This document shows, in pieces, positions 34,325-43,339 of a stretch of 64,000 nt of DNA. Each line of letters opens with the position of its first letter. The stretch's first letter is position 1. The position numbers and the translations under genes were made by a program. The stretch lies in contig JAJTHN010000002.1 of NCBI GenBank assembly GCA_021297895.1, positions 62,001 through 126,000 on the forward strand, written 5' to 3'. The notes below the pieces were generated by a model. It saw only the letters and a list, made by a program, of their open reading frames with translations. It did not search any database and was not told the origin of the DNA. Source of the stretch: Phycisphaeraceae bacterium (GTDB lineage Bacteria > Planctomycetota > Phycisphaerae > Phycisphaerales > UBA1924).

Positions 34325-36904
34325 TCAGAAGCCCTCGGGAACCGGGCAGCCCAGGAAGAAGTAGGTGAAGAACGCGGTGAAGTCGCCGTTGTCGACGGTG
34401 CCATCCGGGCCAGCACCCTGACGAGCGGTCTCGCCGTCGGTGTTGGCGATATCCGCGAGCAGACGCGCCGGATCGGTCTCATCGAGGAAGAACGCCAGGA
34501 AGAACAGCGTGAAGTCGCCGTTGTCGATCGCGCCGTCGGGCGACGCATCGCCGTCGGTGTTGGCCACGTCGGCGGGGTTGTTGCAGGGCTGAGCGCCCGC
34601 CGCGCCCGAGGCGACCGCCAGACCGCTGAAGCCGTCGGCCGTGCCGGTGGGCAGCGTGATGTAGTTGACGATGTTCGACGCGACGAACTGCGTCGTGACA
34701 TCACCCGTGGCCGGGAAGGCCGCCACCGCGCCGCCGAAGGTCGACAGCAGCACCGTGCCGTTGCTGCGCAGGCCCAGTTCACGGGCCGTGTTCAGCGTCG
34801 GGGTCGAGACGTTCACCGAAGCCGTCGGCGGCTGGAAGATCGCGCCGGGCAGCTGCGTGGTGTCGGGCTTGGGCAGAACCCAGACGAAGTTCCGGGTGCT
34901 CTGCGGCGTGCCGCCGAAGGAGCCAACGCTGACGATGATCTTGTCGCTGAAGCCCGTGGCGTTCGGGTTGAACTCGACATCGGTGAAGGCGTTGTTGCCG
35001 ATGATCGGCAGCGAGCCGCCCGCGGGGATCGAGAGCGTGTCGATCTTCGAGATCGAGTTGATCGACGCGTCCACGCGGAACAGCGAGAGCTCGACGCGCT
35101 CGTTGCCCAGCGTGTTGAACGGAGCCGCAACGAGCAGGTACTCGTTGTCCAGCCACGCCGTGCCCGCGGTCGCGTTGGGCGGCAGCGTCACGCCGCCGTC
35201 GCTGAACTCGAACCCATCGCTGATCGTGCCGGTGCCGTCACCGGTGTTGCTGTACTCCAGGATGCCGACGACGTTGCCCGACAGCGGGTCGGCGCTCGTC
35301 GACGTCGTGTACGCGACCAGGTTGTTGTTGGGCGAAACCGACAGACCGCCCATCTGCCCGCGGCTGAGCGTCAGGCTCGGGCTGGTCTCGGTGTAGGGCG
35401 GGGCGCCCAGGAAGAACCGGCTGGCCGTCGAGACCGGACCGGGGAAGTCCGCGATGAACGAGCCCAGCACCACGCCGCCGCGCGGGGCGCGATTCACGGT
35501 CGGGTACGCGTACAGCGAGCCGCCCGTGGTCGTCGAGCCGAAGTTCAGCGCCAGCAGGTTGCCGGCCGGGTTGGCGATGATGCCGTCCTTGTTGTCAAAC
35601 TCGACGCTCTGAGCAAAGCTCAGGTTCGTCCAGTTGTCATTGACCAGCGCCGGGGGCGTGGACAGGTCGCCGCGGATCAGACGCAGCGTCTGGAACGCGC
35701 TCGCACGATTGCCGCCGAACACCACGTCGTTCCGCAGGACGGGGCCGGTCACGGACTGAACCGCGGCGAACGTGTTCGTCGCGGCCTGGTTGCTCGGAGC
35801 GGGCGTGAAGGCCAGCCGCAGGCCCGTCGTCTCGGGGAACTCGGCCGCGGCCGTCAGCACCACATCGAAGCTCGGGATCACCGCGGCCGGGGCCAGCGTG
35901 CCCAGGTTGATCACCAGGTCGCTGCCGACCACGCTCACCGTGCCCGTGCCGCCGGGCAGCGTCGTGGAGACCAGCGAGACGCCCGCGGGCAGCGGAGCCG
36001 TGATCGTCGTCGGGGTCGCGTTGGCGACGCCGATGTTCGTGATCCCGGCGAAGGTGTACGTGATGTTGCTGGGCACGGTGCCGAAAGCGAAGTTGTTCAG
36101 CGTGATCGCGCCGATCGACACGTTGCCGGCGGGCGGCGCCGCGCCGACGTCGATCTGAACGTCGTCGATCGAGACGCCAAGGTCGTTGCCCGTGTCGTTG
36201 ATGTCCGTCCAGCGCAGCGCAATGAACTCGCCGGCGGGGACATTCAGGCCGGTGATGGTCTGGTCATACGCCACGCGGGCCGCGGCGTTGGTATCGGGGT
36301 CGATGGCCGCGGGCGTCGCCGAGCCGACGATCGGGGCAACGAAGTTCAGGGCGGCAAACGCCGTCCAGTTCGTGTTCGTGGTCCAGTCCGTACGCGCCGT
36401 GGGAGCCGTCGCGCCGGCGCGGAACCAGAACGTGAAGCCGTCGGCCGGCGCATTCTCGGCGCGCCACTGCTTGCCGGTGTAGCGAACGCGCAGGCTGCTG
36501 ATCGTCGAGCCCGTGCCGTTCTGCAGGATGATGCCGATGTTCTGCGTGCCCGGCGTACCGGAGCCGACCGAACCGAGTGCCCGCTGGCTGCTGCCCGCGA
36601 CGCCGAAGCCGTACAGGCCGCCGCTGAAGCCCCCGGCGCCCGAGCCGTCGGTAAGACGCGGCACCGGCGGGGTGGCCGGATTCGAGTTCATGAAGTAGAA
36701 CCAGCCCGGCAGACCCGCGACCGCGCTGCCCGTGGCGGTGCTCAGCGGATTCGGAGTCCAATTCGCCGTGCCCGCCGCCGCGTTCACCGGAATCGTGTTG
36801 AAGTTCTGCGAGTACGAGCCCGTGAAGCTCACCTGAGCCATCGCCGCTGAAGCGACCACGGCCGCGCCGGCAACAGCAACCATCGAAGCAATCCGATTCC
36901 GCAT
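34325..36904 (-). CDS. Large secreted protein with dockerin repeats
   Basis: The 859-residue product has a signal peptide (SMVAVAGAAVVASAAMAQ). An N-terminal domain of about 220 residues (YSQNFNTIP at its start, NGTGSTISSLRVRYTGKQW, LRWTDINDTG..GVSIDDVQIDV) resembles exported beta-sandwich domains known from planctomycetes and other choice-of-anchor proteins. A middle region (about 245-380) looks like a DUF11/Ig-like repeat, and residues about 395-760 look like a beta-propeller without clear catalytic residues. Two dockerin-like repeats close the chain (ADVANTDGDASPDGAIDNGD and ADIANTDGE..GTVDNGDF). AGGAGAT lies six bases before the ATG. Its role is unknown; attachment to a surface complex is inferred from the dockerin module. 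Confidence 0.7.
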   Translation of the reverse strand: MRNRIASMVAVAGAAVVASAAMAQVSFTGSYSQNFNTIPVNAAAGTANWTPNPLSTATGSAVAGLPGWFYFMNSNPATPPVPRLTDGSGAGGFSGGLYGFGVAGSSQRALGSVGSGTPGTQNIGIILQNGTGSTISSLRVRYTGKQWRAENAPADGFTFWFRAGATAPTARTDWTTNTNWTAFAALNFVAPIVGSATPAAIDPDTNAAARVAYDQTITGLNVPAGEFIALRWTDINDTGNDLGVSIDDVQIDVGAAPPAGNVSIGAITLNNFAFGTVPSNITYTFAGITNIGVANATPTTITAPLPAGVSLVSTTLPGGTGTVSVVGSDLVINLGTLAPAAVIPSFDVVLTAAAEFPETTGLRLAFTPAPSNQAATNTFAAVQSVTGPVLRNDVVFGGNRASAFQTLRLIRGDLSTPPALVNDNWTNLSFAQSVEFDNKDGIIANPAGNLLALNFGSTTTGGSLYAYPTVNRAPRGGVVLGSFIADFPGPVSTASRFFLGAPPYTETSPSLTLSRGQMGGLSVSPNNNLVAYTTSTSADPLSGNVVGILEYSNTGDGTGTISDGFEFSDGGVTLPPNATAGTAWLDNEYLLVAAPFNTLGNERVELSLFRVDASINSISKIDTLSIPAGGSLPIIGNNAFTDVEFNPNATGFSDKIIVSVGSFGGTPQSTRNFVWVLPKPDTTQLPGAIFQPPTASVNVSTPTLNTARELGLRSNGTVLLSTFGGAVAAFPATGDVTTQFVASNIVNYITLPTGTADGFSGLAVASGAAGAQPCNNPADVANTDGDASPDGAIDNGDFTLFFLAFFLDETDPARLLADIANTDGETARQGAGPDGTVDNGDFTAFFTYFFLGCPVPEGF

Positions 36905-37279
36905 GCTTGATCTCCTGTCGCTCTCGCGACGCTGGGGGGTTCCAGACTCTCCACCGGCGAGCGTCCCGACGCTTCATCGTCGGTTGTCGTTCGTTCGTCA
37001 ACGTGCTCGCCCAGAGTGGTCTGTGAAGCCTAGCCCCCGGACCGTCCTAATCCACGCCTCTTCACGCCGTTTTGTCGCAAACGCCCCTGTTCTCGGGCAA
37101 TCCGCCGCGCGCTTACACAATCCTCATACATCGATCGGATGCACGTTTGGCACGGGTTCTCCCCACCCCAAGAACACCCTCCGTCAAATTGGGCAACATC
37201 GCACGCATGCCCATTACGGGTCTCCGCTCACCGCCCCCGCAAAGCCCCGAACACCACACACACTCCTACCCTCGGTCCC
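36905..37279. other. Gene-free region between divergent genes
   Basis: No supported gene lies here. A candidate minus-strand promoter for the 859-residue protein gene is TTGACG (36996-37001), 17 bases, then GATGAA (36973-36978). The right part is less G+C-rich at third positions than real coding frames nearby, so I do not extend ispD into it. TACCCT at 37267-37272 belongs to ispD. Confidence 0.4.
37267..37272 (+). promoter_or_regulatory. -10 box of ispD, leaderless type
   Basis: TACCCT with seven bases to the proposed CTG start codon. The spacing matches that seen for ATG-started leaderless genes in the window. Confidence 0.45.
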
Positions 37280-38080
37280 CTGAGACTCGCCGTCATCATC
37301 GCCGCCGCCGGTGCTTCGCGCCGATTCGCAAGCCACGCCACCGAAATTCAGCGCTCCAAGCTCGATGAGGATCTGGGCGGGCGTCCGGTGCTGCAGCGCG
37401 CTGTCGAACTCTTCTCGGGCCTGTCGCAAACAGTTCAGACCATCGTCGCCGGTCCCGCCGATGAGCAGGCCATGAGCGCGTTCAAGGAGCGCCACGCCGA
37501 TCGTCTGAGCCTGCTCGGTTGCACGATCGTTCCGGGCGGGCGCGAGCACCGCTACCAGACCGTGCAGGCCGCGCTGGCGCACCTTCGCCCCGAGGTCACG
37601 CACGTGGCCATTCACGACGCGGCAAGACCCTGCACGCCCGCCGAGGTCATCGAGCGCGTGCTCACCACCGCGGAGCAGCACCCCGCCGTCATCCCCGTGA
37701 TCCCCGTCGCCGACACGCTCAAGCGCATCGATCCCGCGCCGCTGGAGCAGACCTCGCCCGATCCGCTCGCGGCGATCCTGGGCGCTGCGCCCTCCGGCCC
37801 GCCGCGGCATCGCGTCGAGCAAACCGTCGACCGCACGCACCTTGTCGCGGTGCAGACGCCGCAGGTCTTCGAGGTCTCGCTGCTCCGCCGCGCTTACGCG
37901 CAGCCGAACCTGGACAGCACCGACGACGCCCAACTCATCGAGCGGCTCGGCGAGCCGGTCATCACTGTGATGGGCGACCCGAAGAACCTCAAGCTCACGC
38001 GACCGGAGGACCTGACGCTCATCCGCGCGATCATGGGCGTGCGAGCGCCGGAGGCTAAGCCGGCGCACCTTCGATTCTGA
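37280..38080 (+). CDS. ispD: 2-C-methyl-D-erythritol 4-phosphate cytidylyltransferase
   Basis: The product makes CDP-methylerythritol in the MEP isoprenoid pathway. The nucleotide-binding start LAVIIAAAGASRRF, the stretch VTHVAIHDAARPCTPAEVIE, VIPVADTLKRI and AVQTPQVFEVSLLRRAY identify IspD. The usual G-x-G-x-R-M/F loop here has Ala-Ser-Arg-Arg-Phe, followed by a 15-residue insertion (about 19-30) before KLDEDLGGRPVL. No ATG or GTG lies near the family's normal N-terminus: a CTG directly before AGACTCGCC, seven bases behind a TACCCT box, is my choice (266 residues). The next upstream ATG would add 47 residues with atypical codon use. The product feeds hopanoid synthesis, as squalene-hopene cyclase is also encoded here. 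Confidence 0.88.
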   Translation: MRLAVIIAAAGASRRFASHATEIQRSKLDEDLGGRPVLQRAVELFSGLSQTVQTIVAGPADEQAMSAFKERHADRLSLLGCTIVPGGREHRYQTVQAALAHLRPEVTHVAIHDAARPCTPAEVIERVLTTAEQHPAVIPVIPVADTLKRIDPAPLEQTSPDPLAAILGAAPSGPPRHRVEQTVDRTHLVAVQTPQVFEVSLLRRAYAQPNLDSTDDAQLIERLGEPVITVMGDPKNLKLTRPEDLTLIRAIMGVRAPEAKPAHLRF

Positions 38081-38083
38081 CCC

Positions 38084-38425
38084 CTACCGCCTCGTCGGCA
38101 CGTACGTCTCGACCACCGCGCCCGTGGATCGCTCGAAGGCGATGCCGGGCACGCTCCCCCACCGCGCCGTGCCGATCGCGCGCAGCCGCGGCGCGTGATC
38201 GCGCAGGTACGCCTCCATCGCCGCGCGATCGGGGAACGTGTATCGCACTTCCACTCCGAAGCCCAGCGCCGCCGTCGCATCAGGATCCAGCCGCACGATC
38301 GCCGCGGCCACCGCCCCGCAATCGACCACTTCCTGCACGTGCCCATCGCGCAGCCACGCGATGTACTCGTCGGCGGTCCGGGCCGAGACACACCGCACCC
38401 GCACGCTGTAGGCCGAAGCGTTCAT
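38084..38425 (-). CDS. DUF4286-like small protein
   Basis: The 113-residue product resembles the DUF4286 family: a short alpha/beta domain with YSVRVRCVSARTADEYIAWL near the start, VEVRYTFPDRAAMEAYLRDH in the middle and a beta-rich end (RSTGAVVETYVP). The family has a ferredoxin-like (dimeric alpha+beta barrel) fold and no known activity. It is cytoplasmic. CGGAGGC directly precedes the ATG. Its stop codon lies three bases from that of ispD on the other strand, so the two transcripts converge. The receiver-domain gene lies 33 bases upstream on the same strand and the two may be co-transcribed. Confidence 0.65.
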   Translation of the reverse strand: MNASAYSVRVRCVSARTADEYIAWLRDGHVQEVVDCGAVAAAIVRLDPDATAALGFGVEVRYTFPDRAAMEAYLRDHAPRLRAIGTARWGSVPGIAFERSTGAVVETYVPTRR

Positions 38426-38458
38426 GCCGCCTCCGTTCCGTTCGTCTTCCCGTTGGCA

Positions 38459-38881
38459 TCAGCCGCGGGCGAGCATCAGCCGCACGCGGTCGAGCAGGTC
38501 CGGCTTGGCGACAGGCTTGGTCAGGAAGTCGTCCGCTCCGCAATCGGCGGCGCGGGCCTTGTCCGACTCCTCGCCCAGCGCCGTGATCATGATCACGCGG
38601 ATGTCCCGCGTCGCGGCGTCGCCCTTGAGCTTCCGGCACAACTGGAACCCGCTCATCTTGGGCATCATCACGTCCAGCAGAATCAGCCGCGGCTTCTTCG
38701 CCTCGATGAGCCGGAGAGCCTCGAGCCCGTCCCGCGCCGATCGCACACTGCCACCGAGCTCATCCAGATACGCCTCGAGCAACTCGATGTTCTGCTCGTG
38801 ATCATCGACGATGAGAATGTCGCCACCGGCGACACCCGCATCCGCCGCTCCCTTGCCGCTGTGTGCTGATTCGTTGCCCAT
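38459..38881 (-). CDS. Single-domain response regulator
   Basis: The 140-residue product is a stand-alone receiver domain after a 20-residue Gly/Ala/Ser head. It shows the acidic pocket DILIVDDHEQ, the phospho-acceptor in RLILLDVMMPKMSGF, the Thr/Ser switch in VIMITALGEE and the Lys in DFLTKPVAKPDL. No output domain follows, so it should act through protein contact, for example in a phosphorelay or by binding a kinase. The ATG at MGNESAHSG has AGGATGG five bases upstream; another ATG lies three codons earlier. No histidine kinase is encoded nearby. Confidence 0.9.
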   Translation of the reverse strand: MGNESAHSGKGAADAGVAGGDILIVDDHEQNIELLEAYLDELGGSVRSARDGLEALRLIEAKKPRLILLDVMMPKMSGFQLCRKLKGDAATRDIRVIMITALGEESDKARAADCGADDFLTKPVAKPDLLDRVRLMLARG

Positions 38882-39146
38882 CGACACCATCCTAACGCCT
38901 CGCCGCGTCCGCCGCCGGGGCAACCCCGGGCAAGTGCCCGCTCCATCGCGGCGGTGCCTCATCGGCACGTCCGAATCCCTCCCCGAGCCCCGGGCGAACT
39001 CGCCATCGCGACGGTACTCGGACGCATCGCGGAGGTTCGCGCAAACTCGCTGAAGCCCCCGCCCGTCGCCGGTCGATACAGTGACATCGTCGCAGAGAGC
39101 AACCGCTCCACTGGGCCAGCATCGCACCCTTTCTCGGACGCACCCG

Positions 39147-40769
39147 ATGACCCTGCTTTCCGCCCCCGTCGCCCCCGGCTCGATCCGTCCGCGCGCGGGC
39201 CTCCGCCGAGCCCTCTTCGGTGCCGCCGCACTGCTCCTTGCCGCCGGCGCGGCCATCGCCGGCCCGCTGGACCGCGAACTGCTCAAGCTCGCCGCCGAAG
39301 CAAAGCTCGGCTCGTCCGTCGCCGGCGTGGCCATCTACGACGCGACCACCGGCGAGGAACTCGGCTCGATGAACGAGCGCCGCGCCCTCATCCCGGCCAG
39401 CAACCTCAAACTCCTCACCAGCGGCACCGCCCTGCTGGTCCTCGGCCCCGACTTTGAATTCCGCACCCGCATCGTCCGCGACGGCGACCGCATCGTCGTC
39501 ATCGGCGCGGGCGACCCCGCCTTCGGCGACAGCGAACTGCTCGGCGAGATGAAGATCACCGCCAACGAGTTCGTCGACCGCCTCGCCCAGCCCATCATCG
39601 AGGCCGGCGGCCACGTCCGCGAGGTCGTCATCGACGACCGCGTCTTCGACCGCGAGGCCGTCCACCCCACCTGGCCCAAGGGCCAGCTCCACCGCTGGTA
39701 CTGCGCCGAAGTCAGCGGCCTGAACTTCCACGCCAACGTCATCGAGGTCTTCGCGACCTGCCGCAGCGCCACGGGCATCCCCAGCGTCCGCAAAGCCCCC
39801 GATGCGCCCTGGCTCGAAGTCAACGTCACCGCGCGCTGCGCGGGCAAGGGCGCCTCCACCGCGCTGGATGTCCAGCGCGAGCCCGGCTCCAACCGCTTCA
39901 CCCTCTCCGGAACGCTCGTCGGCTCCATCGATGAGCCCATCCGCTGCTCGCTCACCGACCCGGCGCTGGTCTTCGGCCGCCTCCTGGCCGACCGCCTGCA
40001 CGCCGCCGGCATGGACGCGGCCGCGACGACCGCGACCAGCCCCGCCACCCAATCGCCCGACGCCGTGCCCGGTGGCGCCAACGCCCCCACGCAGCGCACC
40101 GGAATCGTCGTACGCCTGGCCGAGCCCGGCGAGGTCTTCAACCCAAGCAAGCAACTGGCCGTCGTCCGCACGCCTCTGCAGCGCGTGCTCGAACGCTGCA
40201 ACGTCGACAGCCACAACCTTTATGCCGAGGCCCTGCTCAAGCGCATCGGGCGCGAAGTCACCGGCCAGCCCGGCTCATGGTCCAACGGCGCCGCCGTCGT
40301 CCGCATGCAGGTCAACGAAAAGGTCGGCACCGAGTCGGGCAGCCTGCTCATGGTCGACGGCTCGGGCATGAGCGCCGAGAACAACGTCAGCCCCATGCTC
40401 ATGGGCCGCTGGCTCGTCGCGCTCAATCAGAACGAGCGCGTCCGCGACATGTTCATCGAGAGCCTGCCCAAGCCCGGCGAGGGCACGCTCCGCCGGCGAT
40501 TCCAGGATCGTCTCCCCGGCGAGGTCCGCGCCAAGAGCGGCTTCATCAACAACGTTCGCGCGTTCAGCGGCTACGTGACCAGCGAGGGCGGGCGTCGCGT
40601 CGCATACTCCATCATCATCAACAACACCAACGCCGCGCCGCCCGGCAAGGTTGTCGAGTTTTCCGAGGACACCGTCGCCGCGATCGCCCGGTACCTCGAC
40701 CGTCAGGAACGCGACGACAGGCCCGCCCGCCCCAACGCGCAGCCCTCGAGCAAGTCCGGCTCACGCTGA
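39147..40769 (+). CDS. dacB: D-alanyl-D-alanine carboxypeptidase/endopeptidase (PBP4, S13)
   Basis: The 540-residue exported product has a signal peptide (RRALFGAAALLLAAGAAIAG) and the S13 penicillin-binding motifs: SxxK in IPASNLKLLTSG, SxN in CNVDSHNLYAEALLKRIG and KSG (for KTG) in VRAKSGFINNVRAFSGYV. It should trim or cleave peptidoglycan cross-links in the periplasm. Its presence fits the finding that planctomycetes make peptidoglycan. The ATG lacks a Shine-Dalgarno; TACAGT about 65 bases upstream is a possible -10. A Thr/Pro-rich insert (about 295-325) and a charged C-terminal tail are beyond the family core. Confidence 0.9.
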   Translation: MTLLSAPVAPGSIRPRAGLRRALFGAAALLLAAGAAIAGPLDRELLKLAAEAKLGSSVAGVAIYDATTGEELGSMNERRALIPASNLKLLTSGTALLVLGPDFEFRTRIVRDGDRIVVIGAGDPAFGDSELLGEMKITANEFVDRLAQPIIEAGGHVREVVIDDRVFDREAVHPTWPKGQLHRWYCAEVSGLNFHANVIEVFATCRSATGIPSVRKAPDAPWLEVNVTARCAGKGASTALDVQREPGSNRFTLSGTLVGSIDEPIRCSLTDPALVFGRLLADRLHAAGMDAAATTATSPATQSPDAVPGGANAPTQRTGIVVRLAEPGEVFNPSKQLAVVRTPLQRVLERCNVDSHNLYAEALLKRIGREVTGQPGSWSNGAAVVRMQVNEKVGTESGSLLMVDGSGMSAENNVSPMLMGRWLVALNQNERVRDMFIESLPKPGEGTLRRRFQDRLPGEVRAKSGFINNVRAFSGYVTSEGGRRVAYSIIINNTNAAPPGKVVEFSEDTVAAIARYLDRQERDDRPARPNAQPSSKSGSR

Positions 40770-40782
40770 CCGCCGCGAGCGA

Positions 40783-41622
40783 TCACGGCTTGGACACGGG
40801 CGCCGCCGCCGGCGATGCCCGCTTGACGAACTCGTACCCGCCCTTGACCGCGCCCCAGACCTGCGTCCCCTGGGCGTCGTAGCCGCGGTCCCACGTGACC
40901 ATCCGCGCACCCTTCTCGTGCGCCGGCATGATCGTCGCCTCGCTCGTCGCATACGACGCCCCGCGCAGCGAACTGGCGCACGTCTTGTCCCCCGTCGCGC
41001 CCTTCCACGTTCCGTCGCCCTGCTTGCCCAGCGTCAGCGCACAGCCTTCCCGCGGCGTGAGCATCTCGGGCGTGACATCCTTGAGCAACTCGACCTTCGC
41101 ATACGCCCCCGCGAACGCCAGCGCCTCTCCCGGCAACTCGAACACCTCCGACCGCACCCGCCCATCCTCCAGCCCCACCAGCCGATACACACGCTGGCGA
41201 TACGGCTTGTCCGCCCGCTGCGCCATCGCCTGTTCAACGTACAGCCACACACCGTCGGTCCGGTCCGTCCAGATCGGTGTCATGTGCAGCAGAATCTCGA
41301 AGTACTCCGGATCCGCCTTGGCCTGCTCGACCGTGTCGAACGCCCCGCTCAGAAACGCCGCGACCTCGCGCACGCCCGGCGTGATGGGCTCCTTGGCGAC
41401 CTTGGCATCATCGGCCCCCGCCGGCACCGCGGCGGCCGGCGCAGCAACCGCGGGCGCAGCAGGTGCCGCGGGTGCTGAAGGTGCCGCGGGCGCAGCCGGC
41501 GGGTTCGCGGGCTTGGTCTGAGCCGTCTGCCCCACCGCCACCATCGGCACCGCGCACACAAACCCCGCCGAGATCGCGACCATCGCCGAGTTCCAAAGCG
41601 TCCGATTAAGCCGAGCGTTCAT
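40783..41622 (-). CDS. CpeT/CpcT-family protein, exported
   Basis: The 279-residue product starts with a signal-like segment (NSAMVAISAGFVCAVPMVAVGQ) and an Ala/Pro linker. The remaining 190 residues match the CpeT/CpcT family: VREVAAFLSGAFDTVEQAKAD, WLYVEQAMAQ..KPYRQRVYRL, LTPREGCALTLGKQGDG and GDKTCASSLRGASYATSEATI. In cyanobacteria such proteins attach bilin to phycobiliproteins; outside them the role is unknown and no phycobiliprotein gene is here. Export makes a lyase role unlikely. AAAGGA six bases before the ATG fixes the start; the frame upstream has no such support. It is convergent with dacB, 13 bases apart. Confidence 0.75.
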   Translation of the reverse strand: MNARLNRTLWNSAMVAISAGFVCAVPMVAVGQTAQTKPANPPAAPAAPSAPAAPAAPAVAAPAAAVPAGADDAKVAKEPITPGVREVAAFLSGAFDTVEQAKADPEYFEILLHMTPIWTDRTDGVWLYVEQAMAQRADKPYRQRVYRLVGLEDGRVRSEVFELPGEALAFAGAYAKVELLKDVTPEMLTPREGCALTLGKQGDGTWKGATGDKTCASSLRGASYATSEATIMPAHEKGARMVTWDRGYDAQGTQVWGAVKGGYEFVKRASPAAAPVSKP

Positions 41623-41734
41623 CGAAGGTCCTTTCGTCAGGGCAGACCCCACGCCGCAGGATAGCCGCGAGGGCCACCGCCTCGACCGCCGTGATTCCAA
41701 CGAGATCATCCGCACCCGCGCCCGATCCCGCACC

Positions 41735-43339
41735 TCACGGCAGCACCACGTCAAACCCCTTCTGGTCCTCCACGCTCCAATCGTTCAGCGGCCTGGTCCC
41801 GCCATTATCACTACCGTCCGGCCCCACCGCGTACAGCACATACCCACGCTTGAGCACCGGCATCCCCCGCAGCGACAGCGCATCACCATCCACCGTTCGC
41901 TCTGCCCCTTCCACCACGCGATACCTCAGCAGCCCGCCGACGTACGGATCCTGCGCGTCGGGATCGTTCGCGAACATCGACGCAAACTCCGCCTCCGTCG
42001 GCAAGCGGCCGTGCTCGAGACGGAAGAGTTCCATACGAACCGAGAGCCGCAGAGCTCGCACACGCAGTTCGCTGCGCACAACCGCCTCGACTCTCGGATC
42101 CCAGTACTGCAGGAACGCCCAGACCGCCCCGTTCGTGTAGACCTCAGGACGCTCCTGCCGCAACTGCTCAAGGAACTCCGCCCGCTTGACCAGCGGCGTG
42201 ACTTGCAGCGATGCGATGCGATCCTCCGCAAAGCCTGAGATCGCCCCGACGACCTCCTGAAACGACACCCGCTCCACGACCGCACGCGGGGCACGCCGCA
42301 GCCCTATGCGATTCGAACTGTCGTCACCCAGCCACTCCTGAATGCTTGCCTGCAACCGCTCCGGGTCGACCATCGTCATCCGCGCCAGTTCGTCGCGCAA
42401 AAACCTCTCCTCATTCCGAATGATCCGCGCATGATCGCTCTGCGGAATGCTTGCCGCTATGTCAAGCACCGCTTCGAGCCACTCGCGGTCCGGATGCGTC
42501 CGCGCGATCCAGTCGAGATGCTGGCAGAGGCTTCGGCTCCGCTGCGCCGCCCACCCAGCGTGGCTCAGAAACGGCTCATCCTGACCCAGTTCGATCATCG
42601 CCACCACGACCGCGGACTGCCGACGGACCTCCGCCAAGTCACCCCGGATCGCCGCCTCACGCATGAGCATCAGCGCCGCCATTGCGACAGTGTGGCTCTC
42701 CTGCGCGCTCGTGCCCACAGAGGACACCCTCGCCGGGAGGGGCCGATCAGCAACGCCCGCCACTGCATCGGGGAGACCTGAGGCTCGGATGATCGCGAGC
42801 ATCTGCCGCGCAGTGTCGGCGTTCAACGCCCGGCCATCGGCTTGTGCCTTGGCATGATCACTCCGCGTTGTCAGCAGCAAGAGTCCGTGCGAGTACCAAT
42901 TCACGGGCTTCCCGGCAACATCGGGCAGATCCGCGAACTGCAGGTATGTCGCGCCCAAATCCGCCGCGACCCGCCTCGCCGCCGCCGCGCGATCCTCTTG
43001 CCCCGCCGGCACCATCGGCACGCGCCGCCCCTCGTTGACGATCGCCTCGCGCTGCTCATCCGTGAGCACCACGGCCTTGGCCGCTGCGACCTCACTTGCG
43101 ACCCACTCGCGCAGACGCCGCTCCCGGATGCCCCATGCCGCGCCCGCGATCAGTACCAGCACACCAACCACCGCACCCGCCCACACCACGCGTCGCCGCG
43201 TCCACAGCCCGCCAGCCGGGCTGTACGCCAGCCTCGTCGCGTCAACCCCGGTGCCGCCACCCCCCGCGCCGCCACCGATCCCAAAGAAACGCTGGGCTCC
43301 CAATCCGAGATCCGCGAGCCACTGATATAGGCGTTGCAT
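41735..43339 (-). CDS. Membrane-anchored protein with pseudopilin-like C-terminus (short paralogue)
   Basis: I do not know the family of this 534-residue product. A Gly-rich head precedes one transmembrane helix (VVWAGAVVGVLVLIAGAAWGI). The large helical domain (about 75-440) has no motif I recognise. The last 100 residues, RMELFRLEHGRLPTEAEF..., VLKRGYVLYAVGPDGSDNGG, resemble the C-terminal half of type II secretion pseudopilins, which bind calcium there. It is a tandem paralogue of the next gene upstream, sharing the helix, the linker (LTDEQ.EAIVNEGR) and the C-terminus. The start lies five bases from AATACT with no Shine-Dalgarno. A role in an envelope complex is a guess. Confidence 0.6.
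   Translation of the reverse strand: MQRLYQWLADLGLGAQRFFGIGGGAGGGGTGVDATRLAYSPAGGLWTRRRVVWAGAVVGVLVLIAGAAWGIRERRLREWVASEVAAAKAVVLTDEQREAIVNEGRRVPMVPAGQEDRAAAARRVAADLGATYLQFADLPDVAGKPVNWYSHGLLLLTTRSDHAKAQADGRALNADTARQMLAIIRASGLPDAVAGVADRPLPARVSSVGTSAQESHTVAMAALMLMREAAIRGDLAEVRRQSAVVVAMIELGQDEPFLSHAGWAAQRSRSLCQHLDWIARTHPDREWLEAVLDIAASIPQSDHARIIRNEERFLRDELARMTMVDPERLQASIQEWLGDDSSNRIGLRRAPRAVVERVSFQEVVGAISGFAEDRIASLQVTPLVKRAEFLEQLRQERPEVYTNGAVWAFLQYWDPRVEAVVRSELRVRALRLSVRMELFRLEHGRLPTEAEFASMFANDPDAQDPYVGGLLRYRVVEGAERTVDGDALSLRGMPVLKRGYVLYAVGPDGSDNGGTRPLNDWSVEDQKGFDVVLP

Noticed and set aside
34226-36850. 874-codon open frame on the plus strand
   Set aside because: It is antisense to the 859-residue exported protein, has no family motif, and reads as Arg/Gly/Ala-rich noise typical of high-G+C shadows.
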